From positions 1 through 43,245 of the forward strand of contig CAZQLD010000009.1 of the NCBI GenBank assembly GCA_964594115.1: DNA of 43,245 bases, read 5' to 3'. The stretch is from MFWN01 sp964594115 (lineage in GTDB: Archaea; Nanobdellota; Nanobdellia; Pacearchaeales; GW2011-AR1). The notes under the pieces are model-generated. The model worked only from the letters and a program-made list of their open reading frames with translations, was not told the origin of the DNA and searched no databases. Shown here one piece after another: positions 32,225-39,298 of the stretch (positions are counted from its first letter, which is position 1; each line of letters opens with the position of its first letter). A program made the position numbers and the translations under genes.

Positions 32225-33499
32225 TTACCCTTCTGATACATTGTTGGTTCCATAGCTTAATTGATATATAAATGGCTTTTCTCCTTTAGCTAGTGCATCA
32301 AAGTAGTTCGTATAAACTTTTCTGGCATCTTTTTCTGACATTCTACGATTTTTTCCTGTGAAAAATTCACGCACTTTTGCATCAGCTTTTTCTTTAACTG
32401 TTTTTGCTTTTTCATATGGTATTTCTGATTGAGCTGTATTTTCACCAGGAGTTTTTTGCTCTATTGTTGTTTCTAATTGATTTGATTTTTCAGCAGCAGC
32501 TCTTCTTTTGTCTTTTTCAGCCTCTCTTATTTTTTTTGTCCAAGGAGAATATTGACCTGTTTTTATCATATAGGTTACTGGCTCTTTGGCAGTATTCCAT
32601 CCTCCAGCTTTTTTCATTTCTTCTAGTGTTGCTCCTTTTTCAATAAGTTCGTCTACTTTTGGAATTCTGTTATACTGTTCTTTTGGTTTTTTTCCTAATT
32701 TTTTATTCCTTGCAGCTTTCCATGTGCTATGTTGACCTGTTGTCCTAAGATAATTAGCTGGTCCACTTTGATTAGAAAAATTGCCTAGTTTCATCATTTC
32801 TTTTAGGGAAGGTCCTTCATCAACTACAGCATCTATTTCAGGATGTCTTAAAGTTCCTTTTAGTTGTCTTTTCCCCCCCTTACTTTTAGGTTTTTTGATT
32901 CTTGTTTTAGGGGCCTCTTCTTTCCTATTACCTGTTCTTTCTTTATGCCGGAATTCCCATAAGTCGTATTGATCTGTTGCATTGAGATACTTTTCTACTT
33001 CGTTTGTGTTTTTTAATCCACTCTCTTTTACCATAGTCTCTAAAGGCAGCCCTTGCATAACTAGTCTGTCAATTTTCTCAATTGGTTCAGGTGCTTCTTC
33101 AATTTCCACTTTTTCTTCAAGCTTTGTTTCTTTAGCTTTTCGCGCTTGTTTTCTTCTTCTTTTTTCAAAAGCTAATTGTTCTTGTTTTTTTACTAAAATT
33201 AGGCGCCATCGTTTTTTTAAGAAATTTATTCTGTTAGCTTTACTTACTATAATATTATCTAGCTCATATTCACAAGAAAGTGTTATGATATAATCAACAG
33301 GCAGGTCTAAGATTTTAGCTATTTTTACAGCATCCCTAGTTTCTCCGTCTGTTAATTCTTCTATTGCTTCTATTGTGTTAAGTTCATGTTCTGTTAGTTT
33401 TGCATCACCAATTTTTAATTGATGGCATATTCTACTATCATCATATCCTGCATTTCTGAGTTCCAGAACTTCTTCTATTTGGTTTCTATTTAGTGTCAT
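32225..33499 (-). CDS. Protein with three TGQ-W repeats, HTH-like
   Basis: A 424-residue basic protein of unknown family. Three repeats of about 46 residues start at about 142, 221 and 281 with the pattern [IV]D-x3-x-G-x-[ST/P]L-x-x-M ... YL-x-x-TGQ-x3-W. The Asp (144, 223, 283) and Trp (181, 260, 320) are exactly 37 residues apart in each copy. A related HTH-like helix set seems to lie at the N-terminus (IEEVLELRNAGYDDSRI). Linkers are Lys/Arg rich, including KKPKSKGGK. The likely role is DNA or RNA binding by three small helical modules; this is inference. It lies upstream of proS on the same strand and downstream of tRNA-Arg. Confidence 0.75.
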   Translation of the reverse strand: MTLNRNQIEEVLELRNAGYDDSRICHQLKIGDAKLTEHELNTIEAIEELTDGETRDAVKIAKILDLPVDYIITLSCEYELDNIIVSKANRINFLKKRWRLILVKKQEQLAFEKRRRKQARKAKETKLEEKVEIEEAPEPIEKIDRLVMQGLPLETMVKESGLKNTNEVEKYLNATDQYDLWEFRHKERTGNRKEEAPKTRIKKPKSKGGKRQLKGTLRHPEIDAVVDEGPSLKEMMKLGNFSNQSGPANYLRTTGQHSTWKAARNKKLGKKPKEQYNRIPKVDELIEKGATLEEMKKAGGWNTAKEPVTYMIKTGQYSPWTKKIREAEKDKRRAAAEKSNQLETTIEQKTPGENTAQSEIPYEKAKTVKEKADAKVREFFTGKNRRMSEKDARKVYTNYFDALAKGEKPFIYQLSYGTNNVSEG

Positions 33500-33562
33500 T
33501 TTAAGTATTAATTAAGACTAAATGCTCTTTATAAGAATTTATGGTTTTTATTATATAATAAA

Positions 33563-33664
33563 TGGGCCAGCAGGGATTCGAACCCCGATCTACCGCTTTC
33601 TTCTTCCTATTTTTTTAGGAAGGTTGACCGAAGGCGGGTGCTTTGTCCATTAAGCTACAGGCCC
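33563..33664 (-). tRNA. tRNA-Arg (TCG) with 30-nt intron
   Basis: On the minus strand the exons fold with acceptor GGGCCTG/CTGGCCC (one U-U mismatch at 6-67), discriminator A, D-arm GCTT-AATGGACA-AAGC, anticodon stem CCCGC/GCGGT, anticodon TCG preceded by T33, and T-arm CGGGG-TTCGAAT-CCCTG. The intron at about 33598-33627 sits after position 37, the canonical site; its 3' edge is ambiguous by a base because of an A-run. It contains a 7-bp hairpin CTTCCTA/TAGGAAG. EndA (3877-4494) would remove it; the exon-intron fold looks like a relaxed bulge-helix-bulge. CCA is not encoded. Confidence 0.9.
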
Positions 33665-33667
33665 AAT

Positions 33668-33711
33668 AAGGAGAGCACTCCTTGTAACCCTCTTAGGATT
33701 TTACTTAGAGG
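33668..33711. repeat. Two hairpins between tRNA-Arg and the transporter gene
   Basis: AAGGAG-AGCA-CTCCTT (33668-33683) is a perfect 6-bp hairpin 4 bp from the mature 5' end of tRNA-Arg. A second stem, CCTCTTAG/CTTAGAGG (33689-33711, one mismatch), follows. They could affect pre-tRNA 5' processing or separate the divergent transcripts. Confidence 0.45.
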
Positions 33712-33779
33712 TTAGTTTTATAAAGAAAAAGATATTTAAAAGACTTTGCGATTGATATTTAGATAAAAGAGGTTGAAAA

Positions 33780-34898
33780 ATGAGATTTAACTGGAAGCTT
33801 TTTGCTGCTATAGCAACTATGACCGGGACTATAATCGGTGCTGGATTTTTAGGCATTCCATATGTTGTTGCCAAATCAGGTTTTCTTATTGGGATTGTCC
33901 AGATCATACTTATTGGAGTGATTTTATTGACTATTAAATTGTATTTAGGAGAGATTTTATTAAGGACAAAAAAATTACATCAGTTGCCAGGACTGGCTAA
34001 AATTTATTTAGGAAAATGGGGCTATAGGATAATGTTCTTCTCTATGTTGTTTATAATCTATTCTGCTTTAATTGCCTATTTGATGGTTGAAGGAGAGAGT
34101 TTGAGCTATATTTTCACCAATAGTTTAAATTATGCCATATACTTTGCTTTTGCTTTTTGGATTATTTTAAGTTATTTTGTTTATAAAGGACTGCGAGCAT
34201 TAAAAAAAGGAGAGAGTTTTGGGATTGTTTTTGTTTTTTTTATTTTATTTTTAATTTTAGTTCTTTTCTTTAGTAGGATTAAGACAGAAAATCTCTTGAC
34301 ATATAATTTTAATTATGCTTTTGTTCCTGTGGGTGTTATTATTTTTGCTTTTCTTGGCTTCTCTGCGCTTCCTGAAGTTTTGAGAGAGTTAAGAAGAAAC
34401 GAAAAATTAATGAAAAAATCTATAATTATTGGGGCAACTCTGCCAATACTTGTTTATTCTTTATTTACATTTATTGTTGTAGGTTTTGCCGGTACTTCAA
34501 CACCAGAAATAGCAACTTTTGCTTTAGGAAAAATTTTCGTTTTGCTTGGGGTATTCACTATTTTTACTGCTTTTTTTGCAGTAGCTATGGCGATGAGGGA
34601 TATATATAAGTTTGATTTAGGATATAGCAAATTTAATTCTTGGTTCTTATCTTGTTTTATTCCCTTGATTTTGTTTTTAGTTATTTACTTTTTTAAACTC
34701 GCTAATTTTATTCAGATTTTAAGTATTGGAGGAATTATTTTTGGAGGTGTTAATGGTGTTTTGATTTTATTAATGGTAGGAAGAGCAAGGAAAATGGGAA
34801 AAAGAGAACCAGAATATAAAGTTAGGTTACCTTCTTGGGTTATTTGGGCATTGATTTTATTTTTAATTCTCGGAGTGGTGTTTCAGCTTATTTTTTAA
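33780..34898 (+). CDS. Amino-acid permease (APC/HAAAP-like)
   Basis: A 372-residue transporter with about eleven hydrophobic spans. The first span holds the unwound-helix motif GTIIGAGFLGIPYVVAKSG, a family hallmark of APC-fold amino-acid permeases such as TyrP/Mtr-type carriers. Later features are FLGFSALPEVLREL and a last cytoplasmic loop with MGKREPEYKVR. The substrate is not predictable. A TATA-like box (ATATTTAAAAG, about 33731-33741) and a GAGGTT Shine-Dalgarno precede the ATG, so it has a leadered message. The 3' end overlaps the convergent gatB end by 36 bp. Confidence 0.85.
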   Translation: MRFNWKLFAAIATMTGTIIGAGFLGIPYVVAKSGFLIGIVQIILIGVILLTIKLYLGEILLRTKKLHQLPGLAKIYLGKWGYRIMFFSMLFIIYSALIAYLMVEGESLSYIFTNSLNYAIYFAFAFWIILSYFVYKGLRALKKGESFGIVFVFFILFLILVLFFSRIKTENLLTYNFNYAFVPVGVIIFAFLGFSALPEVLRELRRNEKLMKKSIIIGATLPILVYSLFTFIVVGFAGTSTPEIATFALGKIFVLLGVFTIFTAFFAVAMAMRDIYKFDLGYSKFNSWFLSCFIPLILFLVIYFFKLANFIQILSIGGIIFGGVNGVLILLMVGRARKMGKREPEYKVRLPSWVIWALILFLILGVVFQLIF

Positions 34899-36233
34899 AA
34901 TTTCAAGAGCAGTTTTGTAATCTGCTCTTCGCTCAGATAATTTCATTATTTCTCCCATTAAAAAATGTAGGGCTTTTTCTTCTCCAGATTTATAGTCAGA
35001 AACTGCTTTTTTGTTTTTTTCCAAAACTTTTTCTATTATTTTTAATACTTGTTTTTTATCTGTAATTCTTGCTGATTTTTTCGCCTGGCTTTTTGGAGAG
35101 AATGAACGAGGAATAAAGCCATTTAAGATTCTTTTAGCTTTTAATTCTGTTATCTTCTTGTTTTTTACAAGTTCAAGAAGTTCAACAAAGTGTTCTGGTT
35201 TAATTTCCACATCAGATAGCTTTTTTTTATTGTAGTTTAAAACTCTTAATAATTCAATTGTTATCCAGGATAATGCAAAATCAGCAGGAATTTTTTCAGC
35301 TACTTTTTCAAAGAATTCAACTAACTCTAAGTTGGAGATAAGAATCTCAGCTTCTTTTTGTTTTATTTTGAATTTTTTAATTAGTTTATCTAGTTTTTCA
35401 GAAGGAGATTCTGGAATCTTGCTTTTAATTTGTTTAATTTCTTGTTCTGTTAGTTTTATTATTGGTAAATCTGGTTCTGGAATAAAACGATAATCTGCAG
35501 CTTCTTCTTTTTCCCTCATTTTTACTGTTTTCTTACTGTCAGGAAGCCAGGCTCTTGTTTCTTTTTTTAGGGGTTTCTCTGTTTTTTGCCTTTTTGCTTC
35601 ATGTTTTATTGCTTCAACTATTGAACTTATGCTGTTGACATTTTTTATCTCAATTCTGTCTCCATAGAGAGAAACATTAACATCTGCCTTAATGCCTGAG
35701 TCTGTGTCTAAGGCCTTGATATAAGATAATGTAAGGAGAAGCTGCTTAAGCCATAAACTAACTTGTTCTGCTGATTTAAAGTCTGGTTCTGTTACTATTT
35801 CTACTAAAGGCATGCCACTTCTGTTATAGTCTATACAGCCATTTACTGGGTCCCATTTTGCAGGGTCTTCTTCTAGATGGACTTCTCTGATTTTTATTCC
35901 TAAAAAATTTCCATCTTGTCCAACAGGTATACTATAACTTCCTGAGATTGTTGTCTGGTAGCCTTTTGGTAAGTCCGGCCAGTCATAATGTTTTCTCTGC
36001 CATAAGAATTTTTTGTTTATATTGCAGTTCAGCATTAATCCTGTTTGTAAAATTTTTTTTATTGCAGCTTCGTTTGGAAGCATTGGTTTGGCTCCAGGAT
36101 ATCCACAACAGATTGGGCATATATTTACATTAGGGGAAACTTTTTTCAAACCATGCTCAGCCTTGCAATTGCAAAATAATTTTTCTTTAGTTTGTAAGTA
36201 TCCGTGGATCTCTAAACCTATTTTTAACACCAT
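34863..36233 (-). CDS. gatB: Aspartyl/glutamyl-tRNA amidotransferase subunit B (GatB)
   Basis: A 456-residue GatB, the tRNA-binding subunit that phosphorylates the mischarged aminoacyl group in Asp-tRNA(Asn)/Glu-tRNA(Gln) amidation. Conserved stretches include IGLEIHGYLQTKEKLFC, WPDLPKGYQTTISG, REVHLEEDPAKW, DYNRSGMPLVEIVTEPD and EIKNVNSISSIVEAIKHE. Zinc-type cysteines (CNC, CPICC) and the tRNA-binding YqeY-like C-terminal tail are present. It is divergent from gatD. GatE, the usual GatD partner, belongs to the same superfamily but carries an AspRS-like insertion that is missing here, so GatB fits better. Confidence 0.9.
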   Translation of the reverse strand: MVLKIGLEIHGYLQTKEKLFCNCKAEHGLKKVSPNVNICPICCGYPGAKPMLPNEAAIKKILQTGLMLNCNINKKFLWQRKHYDWPDLPKGYQTTISGSYSIPVGQDGNFLGIKIREVHLEEDPAKWDPVNGCIDYNRSGMPLVEIVTEPDFKSAEQVSLWLKQLLLTLSYIKALDTDSGIKADVNVSLYGDRIEIKNVNSISSIVEAIKHEAKRQKTEKPLKKETRAWLPDSKKTVKMREKEEAADYRFIPEPDLPIIKLTEQEIKQIKSKIPESPSEKLDKLIKKFKIKQKEAEILISNLELVEFFEKVAEKIPADFALSWITIELLRVLNYNKKKLSDVEIKPEHFVELLELVKNKKITELKAKRILNGFIPRSFSPKSQAKKSARITDKKQVLKIIEKVLEKNKKAVSDYKSGEEKALHFLMGEIMKLSERRADYKTALEILKNKLKHHSEN

Positions 36234-36251
36234 AAAAAAATCAGGAAAACA

Positions 36252-36261
36252 TAATATAAAA
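36252..36261 (-). promoter_or_regulatory. TATA box for gatB
   Basis: TTTTATATTA on the minus strand, 19-28 bp before the gatB ATG; leaderless. Confidence 0.5.
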
Positions 36262-36298
36262 ATCTATTGAACCTTTCTATTTGGGATTAAAGAAAACC

Positions 36299-36308
36299 TT
36301 TTTATATT
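36299..36308 (+). promoter_or_regulatory. TATA box for gatD
   Basis: TTTTTATATT, 20-29 bp before the gatD ATG. It forms a divergent promoter pair with that of gatB within the 94-bp gap. Confidence 0.5.
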
Positions 36309-36327
36309 CTTTGAACCTCTGGCTTTT

Positions 36328-37593
36328 ATGAAAAAAGCAAATATAGGAGATGAGATTCTTGTTAAAAAAGGCAAGAAACAAGAGCAAGGAGTTTTATTAG
36401 AGAGCCATGAGCCTGGAATTTTATTGTTAAAGTTAAAATCCGGGTATAATATTGGCATAAAGAAGAAAGATATAACAAATATTAAGGTTTTTAAAAAGGC
36501 AGAGAAAGAAGAGAGAAGGGAAGAAAAGGTAAAAATGAAAGGCAAGCCGATTGTTGAGCTAATTGTTACTGGGGGTACTATTTCAAGTTCTTTAGATGTT
36601 AAGACTGGAGCAGTTAAGTGGTTGACTTCTCCTTCACAACTTTTTAAGTTTTATCCAAATATGTTTGATAAAGTTGATGTTAAAGTGGGCATGCCTTTTA
36701 TGAAAGCAAGTGAGAATATGGATAGCGAGGACTGGATTAAGCTGGCAAAATTAACAGCTAGAGCATTAAATGATAATAATGTTAGGGGTGTTATTATCAG
36801 TCATGGAACAGATTTTTTGCATTATACAGCTGCTGCTCTATCTTTTTTTCTAAGGGATTTGAATAAGCCAGTTATTTTGACTTATTCTCAAAGAAGTACA
36901 GACAGAGGAAGTTCAGATGCTCAGCTGAATTTGCTATGCAGTGCAAATATAGCTGTTTCAGATATGGCAGAAGTGGTGTTAGTAGGGCATGCTTCTATTA
37001 GTGATGATTTTTGTTATGCTTTAAAGGGCACAAAGACAAGAAAGATGCATACTTCTCGGAGAGATACTTTTCGTCCTATAAACTGTAAGCCTCTTGTTAA
37101 GATATGGCCTGATAAAATTGAGATGATTTCAAACTATAAGAAAAGAAAAAAGGGAAAAGTGATAGTAGATGCTGTTTTTGAGGAAAAAGTAGGTTTATTG
37201 AAATTTTATCCTGGACAAGACCCTAAAATTTTGGATTTTTATAAAAAATATAAAGGGATTGTTATTGAAATGTCTGGATTAGGGCATGTTATTACAGAAG
37301 GAAAGAGAAATTGGATTCCTAAGCTAAAAGAGCTGATAAAAAAAGGAATCACTATTTGTGCTGCTCCTCAAACTTTATATGGCAGATTAGACCCTTATGT
37401 TTATAGCCCTGGAAGAGAACTAGAGAAGATAGGGGTGATTTATTTAGAAGATATGCTTCCAGAAACAGCTTTAGTGAAACTTGGTTATGTTTTAGGTCAT
37501 AAAAACTGGAAAGGAGAAAAGATAAAAGAAATAATGCTTAAAAATTTAGCTGGAGAGTTTAATAAGAGGTTGGGGAGAGAGTTTTTAGTTTGA
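36328..37593 (+). CDS. gatD: Glutamyl-tRNA(Gln) amidotransferase subunit D (GatD)
   Basis: A 421-residue archaeal GatD, which releases ammonia from glutamine (asparaginase fold) for Gln-tRNA synthesis with GatE. The N-terminal SH3-like domain (about 1-60) is followed by a basic linker and the asparaginase domain. Catalytic threonine T84 is in VTGGTISS, the second site Thr-Asp in ISHGTDFLHYTAA, and later motifs are YSQRSTDRGSSDA and EMSGLGH. Its family is confined to archaea. The next small gene begins one base after the stop. Confidence 0.95.
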   Translation: MKKANIGDEILVKKGKKQEQGVLLESHEPGILLLKLKSGYNIGIKKKDITNIKVFKKAEKEERREEKVKMKGKPIVELIVTGGTISSSLDVKTGAVKWLTSPSQLFKFYPNMFDKVDVKVGMPFMKASENMDSEDWIKLAKLTARALNDNNVRGVIISHGTDFLHYTAAALSFFLRDLNKPVILTYSQRSTDRGSSDAQLNLLCSANIAVSDMAEVVLVGHASISDDFCYALKGTKTRKMHTSRRDTFRPINCKPLVKIWPDKIEMISNYKKRKKGKVIVDAVFEEKVGLLKFYPGQDPKILDFYKKYKGIVIEMSGLGHVITEGKRNWIPKLKELIKKGITICAAPQTLYGRLDPYVYSPGRELEKIGVIYLEDMLPETALVKLGYVLGHKNWKGEKIKEIMLKNLAGEFNKRLGREFLV

Positions 37594-37594
37594 A

Positions 37595-37993
37595 ATGAAA
37601 AAAATTTACTGGATTTTGTTGGCAGTTTTATTAGTAATTGGGTTTTTTATGATTTTTCGTCCTGGTGGCGAGGATTCGTGGATTAGAGATGATAAAGGGG
37701 AGTATGTAAAACACGGCCAACCAACTGAAACTCCTGATTATGTGAGGGAACAGCAAACAGCAGTGATACAAGCCAGAGAGCTGTATTTTAAGAAAAAAGC
37801 AGAAGGAATGGTGTTTTCAAGCCAGTGTTTAGGTAGTGTTGGAAATATAATAAAATATGTTGTTGATATTATTCATGTTCCTAGGAATGAGGAGGATAAT
37901 TTAGCAGAGAACCAGTGTGAAGATTACAGAGAAGGAAGAGTAGAACATTTTATTGAATTAGATAAAGATGGAAATATTTTTAGAATTGTTTGA
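37595..37993 (+). CDS. Small membrane-anchored extracellular protein
   Basis: A 132-residue protein with a signal anchor (MKKIYWILLAVLLVIGFFMI) and a compact outer part containing DDKGEYVKHGQPTETPDYV, two cysteines that could bond (SSQCLGSV and AENQCEDY), and a strand-like end (HFIELDKDGNIFRIV). It starts one base after gatD, so it is probably read from the gatD message though unrelated in function. No domain name is known to me. Confidence 0.7.
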   Translation: MKKIYWILLAVLLVIGFFMIFRPGGEDSWIRDDKGEYVKHGQPTETPDYVREQQTAVIQARELYFKKKAEGMVFSSQCLGSVGNIIKYVVDIIHVPRNEEDNLAENQCEDYREGRVEHFIELDKDGNIFRIV

Positions 37994-37994
37994 A

Positions 37995-38375
37995 TTATTT
38001 TATTTTATTCTCAATTCTGTCAAGTTGTCTTTTGACCTGCTGTATCTCTCTTTCTGCTTTTTTGTTAATTCTGTAATCAAATTCTGCTTTTATTCTGTCT
38101 CTTTGAGCCTGTCTGTTCTGGCTCATTAAGATTACTGGAGCCTGAACAGCTGCTAAACAGGATAGGATTAAATTAAGCAGGATAAAAGGTTTTTCATCCC
38201 AGGCTTCTCCAAAAACAAGCCAAGAGGTGTTTAAAACCATCCATGCAATTAAAAAAGCTGCAAAAAGGGAAATAAATGTCCAGCTACCTGCAAATGTTGT
38301 TAGTTTATCAGCTGCTTTTTGACCAATAGTCCACTTACTTCTAGGAATATAATTTTTGTTATTTTTAATCACCAT
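37995..38375 (-). CDS. DUF1003 membrane protein
   Basis: A 126-residue protein with two hydrophobic spans and a C-terminal charged helix. Signature stretches of the DUF1003 family are present: GSWTFISLFAAFLIAWMVLN, FILLNLILSCLAAVQAPVI and LMSQNRQAQRDRIKAEFDY. Function unknown; the family is common in bacteria and archaea. It is convergent with the small secreted protein with a single base between stops. Confidence 0.88.
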   Translation of the reverse strand: MVIKNNKNYIPRSKWTIGQKAADKLTTFAGSWTFISLFAAFLIAWMVLNTSWLVFGEAWDEKPFILLNLILSCLAAVQAPVILMSQNRQAQRDRIKAEFDYRINKKAEREIQQVKRQLDRIENKIK

Positions 38376-38458
38376 TTTTTCTTTTATTTAAAATCCAGGA
38401 GTTTTTATAAATTTAATGCTAAACATGTCCTAACTCTCTAGTGGTTATTACCAAAAGG

Positions 38459-38467
38459 TTTATAAAC
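38459..38467 (+). promoter_or_regulatory. TATA box for the HerA-like operon
   Basis: TTTATAAAC lies 21-29 bp before the ATG at 38488, the single clear promoter of the three-gene operon that follows. Confidence 0.6.
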
Positions 38468-38487
38468 TCTAAATTCAGGTTTAGGAT

Positions 38488-38925
38488 ATGGAAATTAAAG
38501 ATATTTCACAAAACGGAAAAAGGCTTTTTAAAGTGGAAGACCAAGAAAAACCTTGGAATACCTCTGGAAGTCTAAAAGAAATTGGGAAAGAAAAAATAGA
38601 TTCTCTTAAAGAGGAAGTTAAGGAAATAGAGGAACTTGTAGAAAATAGGGAAAAACTAAGTAAAGAACTTTTTAGAGAAGCAGATAAAGTGAAGATGGAG
38701 ATAAATAATTTTCTTGCAGAAACCCATCCTGTAGATATAGAAGGAATAAGGGATAAAGTTACACTAAAGCAAAAGCAGGTAGAGATTTCTGAGTTACAGC
38801 TAAAGGAAAAGATAAGTTGCTGGCAGGATATTGCTAAACTTAAACAAGAGTTAAGGGAGTGTAAGAAAGAGTTAGCTGGCAGAGAAGGCAGATTAGATAT
38901 GTTAGGAAAGATTCTAGAGGATTAA
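38488..38925 (+). CDS. Coiled-coil protein, first gene of the HerA-like operon
   Basis: A 145-residue protein. A short N-terminal segment (MEIKDISQNGKRLFKVEDQ) is followed by long helical heptad-like stretches to the end, with one helix break around THPVDIEG. It is soluble and Glu/Lys rich. No known family. It is first in an operon of three with gaps of 1 and 12 bases, so it is probably a partner of the ATPase encoded last. Confidence 0.7.
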   Translation: MEIKDISQNGKRLFKVEDQEKPWNTSGSLKEIGKEKIDSLKEEVKEIEELVENREKLSKELFREADKVKMEINNFLAETHPVDIEGIRDKVTLKQKQVEISELQLKEKISCWQDIAKLKQELRECKKELAGREGRLDMLGKILED

Positions 38926-38926
38926 G

Positions 38927-39286
38927 ATGATAATGCCTAATGAATCAAATGAAAAACTTGATTTAGAAACTGAAACTTTAGCAAATGAAAACATGGCTCA
39001 ATTATCTGAGACTATGGGGGAGGGATTAGGAAATATTTTAGATTCAACTGATACAATTAAATTTGAGACTCTTGCAGAGGACCTTTCTATAACAGGAGAG
39101 ATTTTGGGATATTTGAGAACAAAAGAAGATGATTTAAGAGAAAATAAGCAGTATCAAGAATTAATGATGAGACTTAGACTTTATAGAGATGTTTTAATAC
39201 AAGAGTGCAGGCGAAAGGATGAAATATTAAAGAATTTATTATATCATGCTGTTGAACTTAGAACTTCATGGCATAGAACTAAATAA
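38927..39286 (+). CDS. Small acidic helical protein, second gene of the HerA-like operon
   Basis: A 119-residue, Glu/Leu/Asn-rich helical protein. The N-terminal 50 residues look disordered and acidic; the C-terminal half is helical with ENKQYQELMMRLRLYRDVL and ends in LRTSWHRTK. It is unknown to me. Starts at 38927 or 38933 (ATG-ATA-ATG) are both possible. It is read between the coiled-coil protein and the ATPase. Confidence 0.65.
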   Translation: MIMPNESNEKLDLETETLANENMAQLSETMGEGLGNILDSTDTIKFETLAEDLSITGEILGYLRTKEDDLRENKQYQELMMRLRLYRDVLIQECRRKDEILKNLLYHAVELRTSWHRTK

Positions 39287-39298
39287 GGTAAAATTAAA

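Noticed and set aside
34863..36233. Calling the GatB gene gatE because gatD is adjacent
   Set aside because: The AspRS-like insertion of GatE is missing and motifs and length fit GatB.
38995..39286. Reading the second operon gene as an anti-sigma or toxin/antitoxin partner
   Set aside because: No motif supports it; helical composition alone is not evidence.
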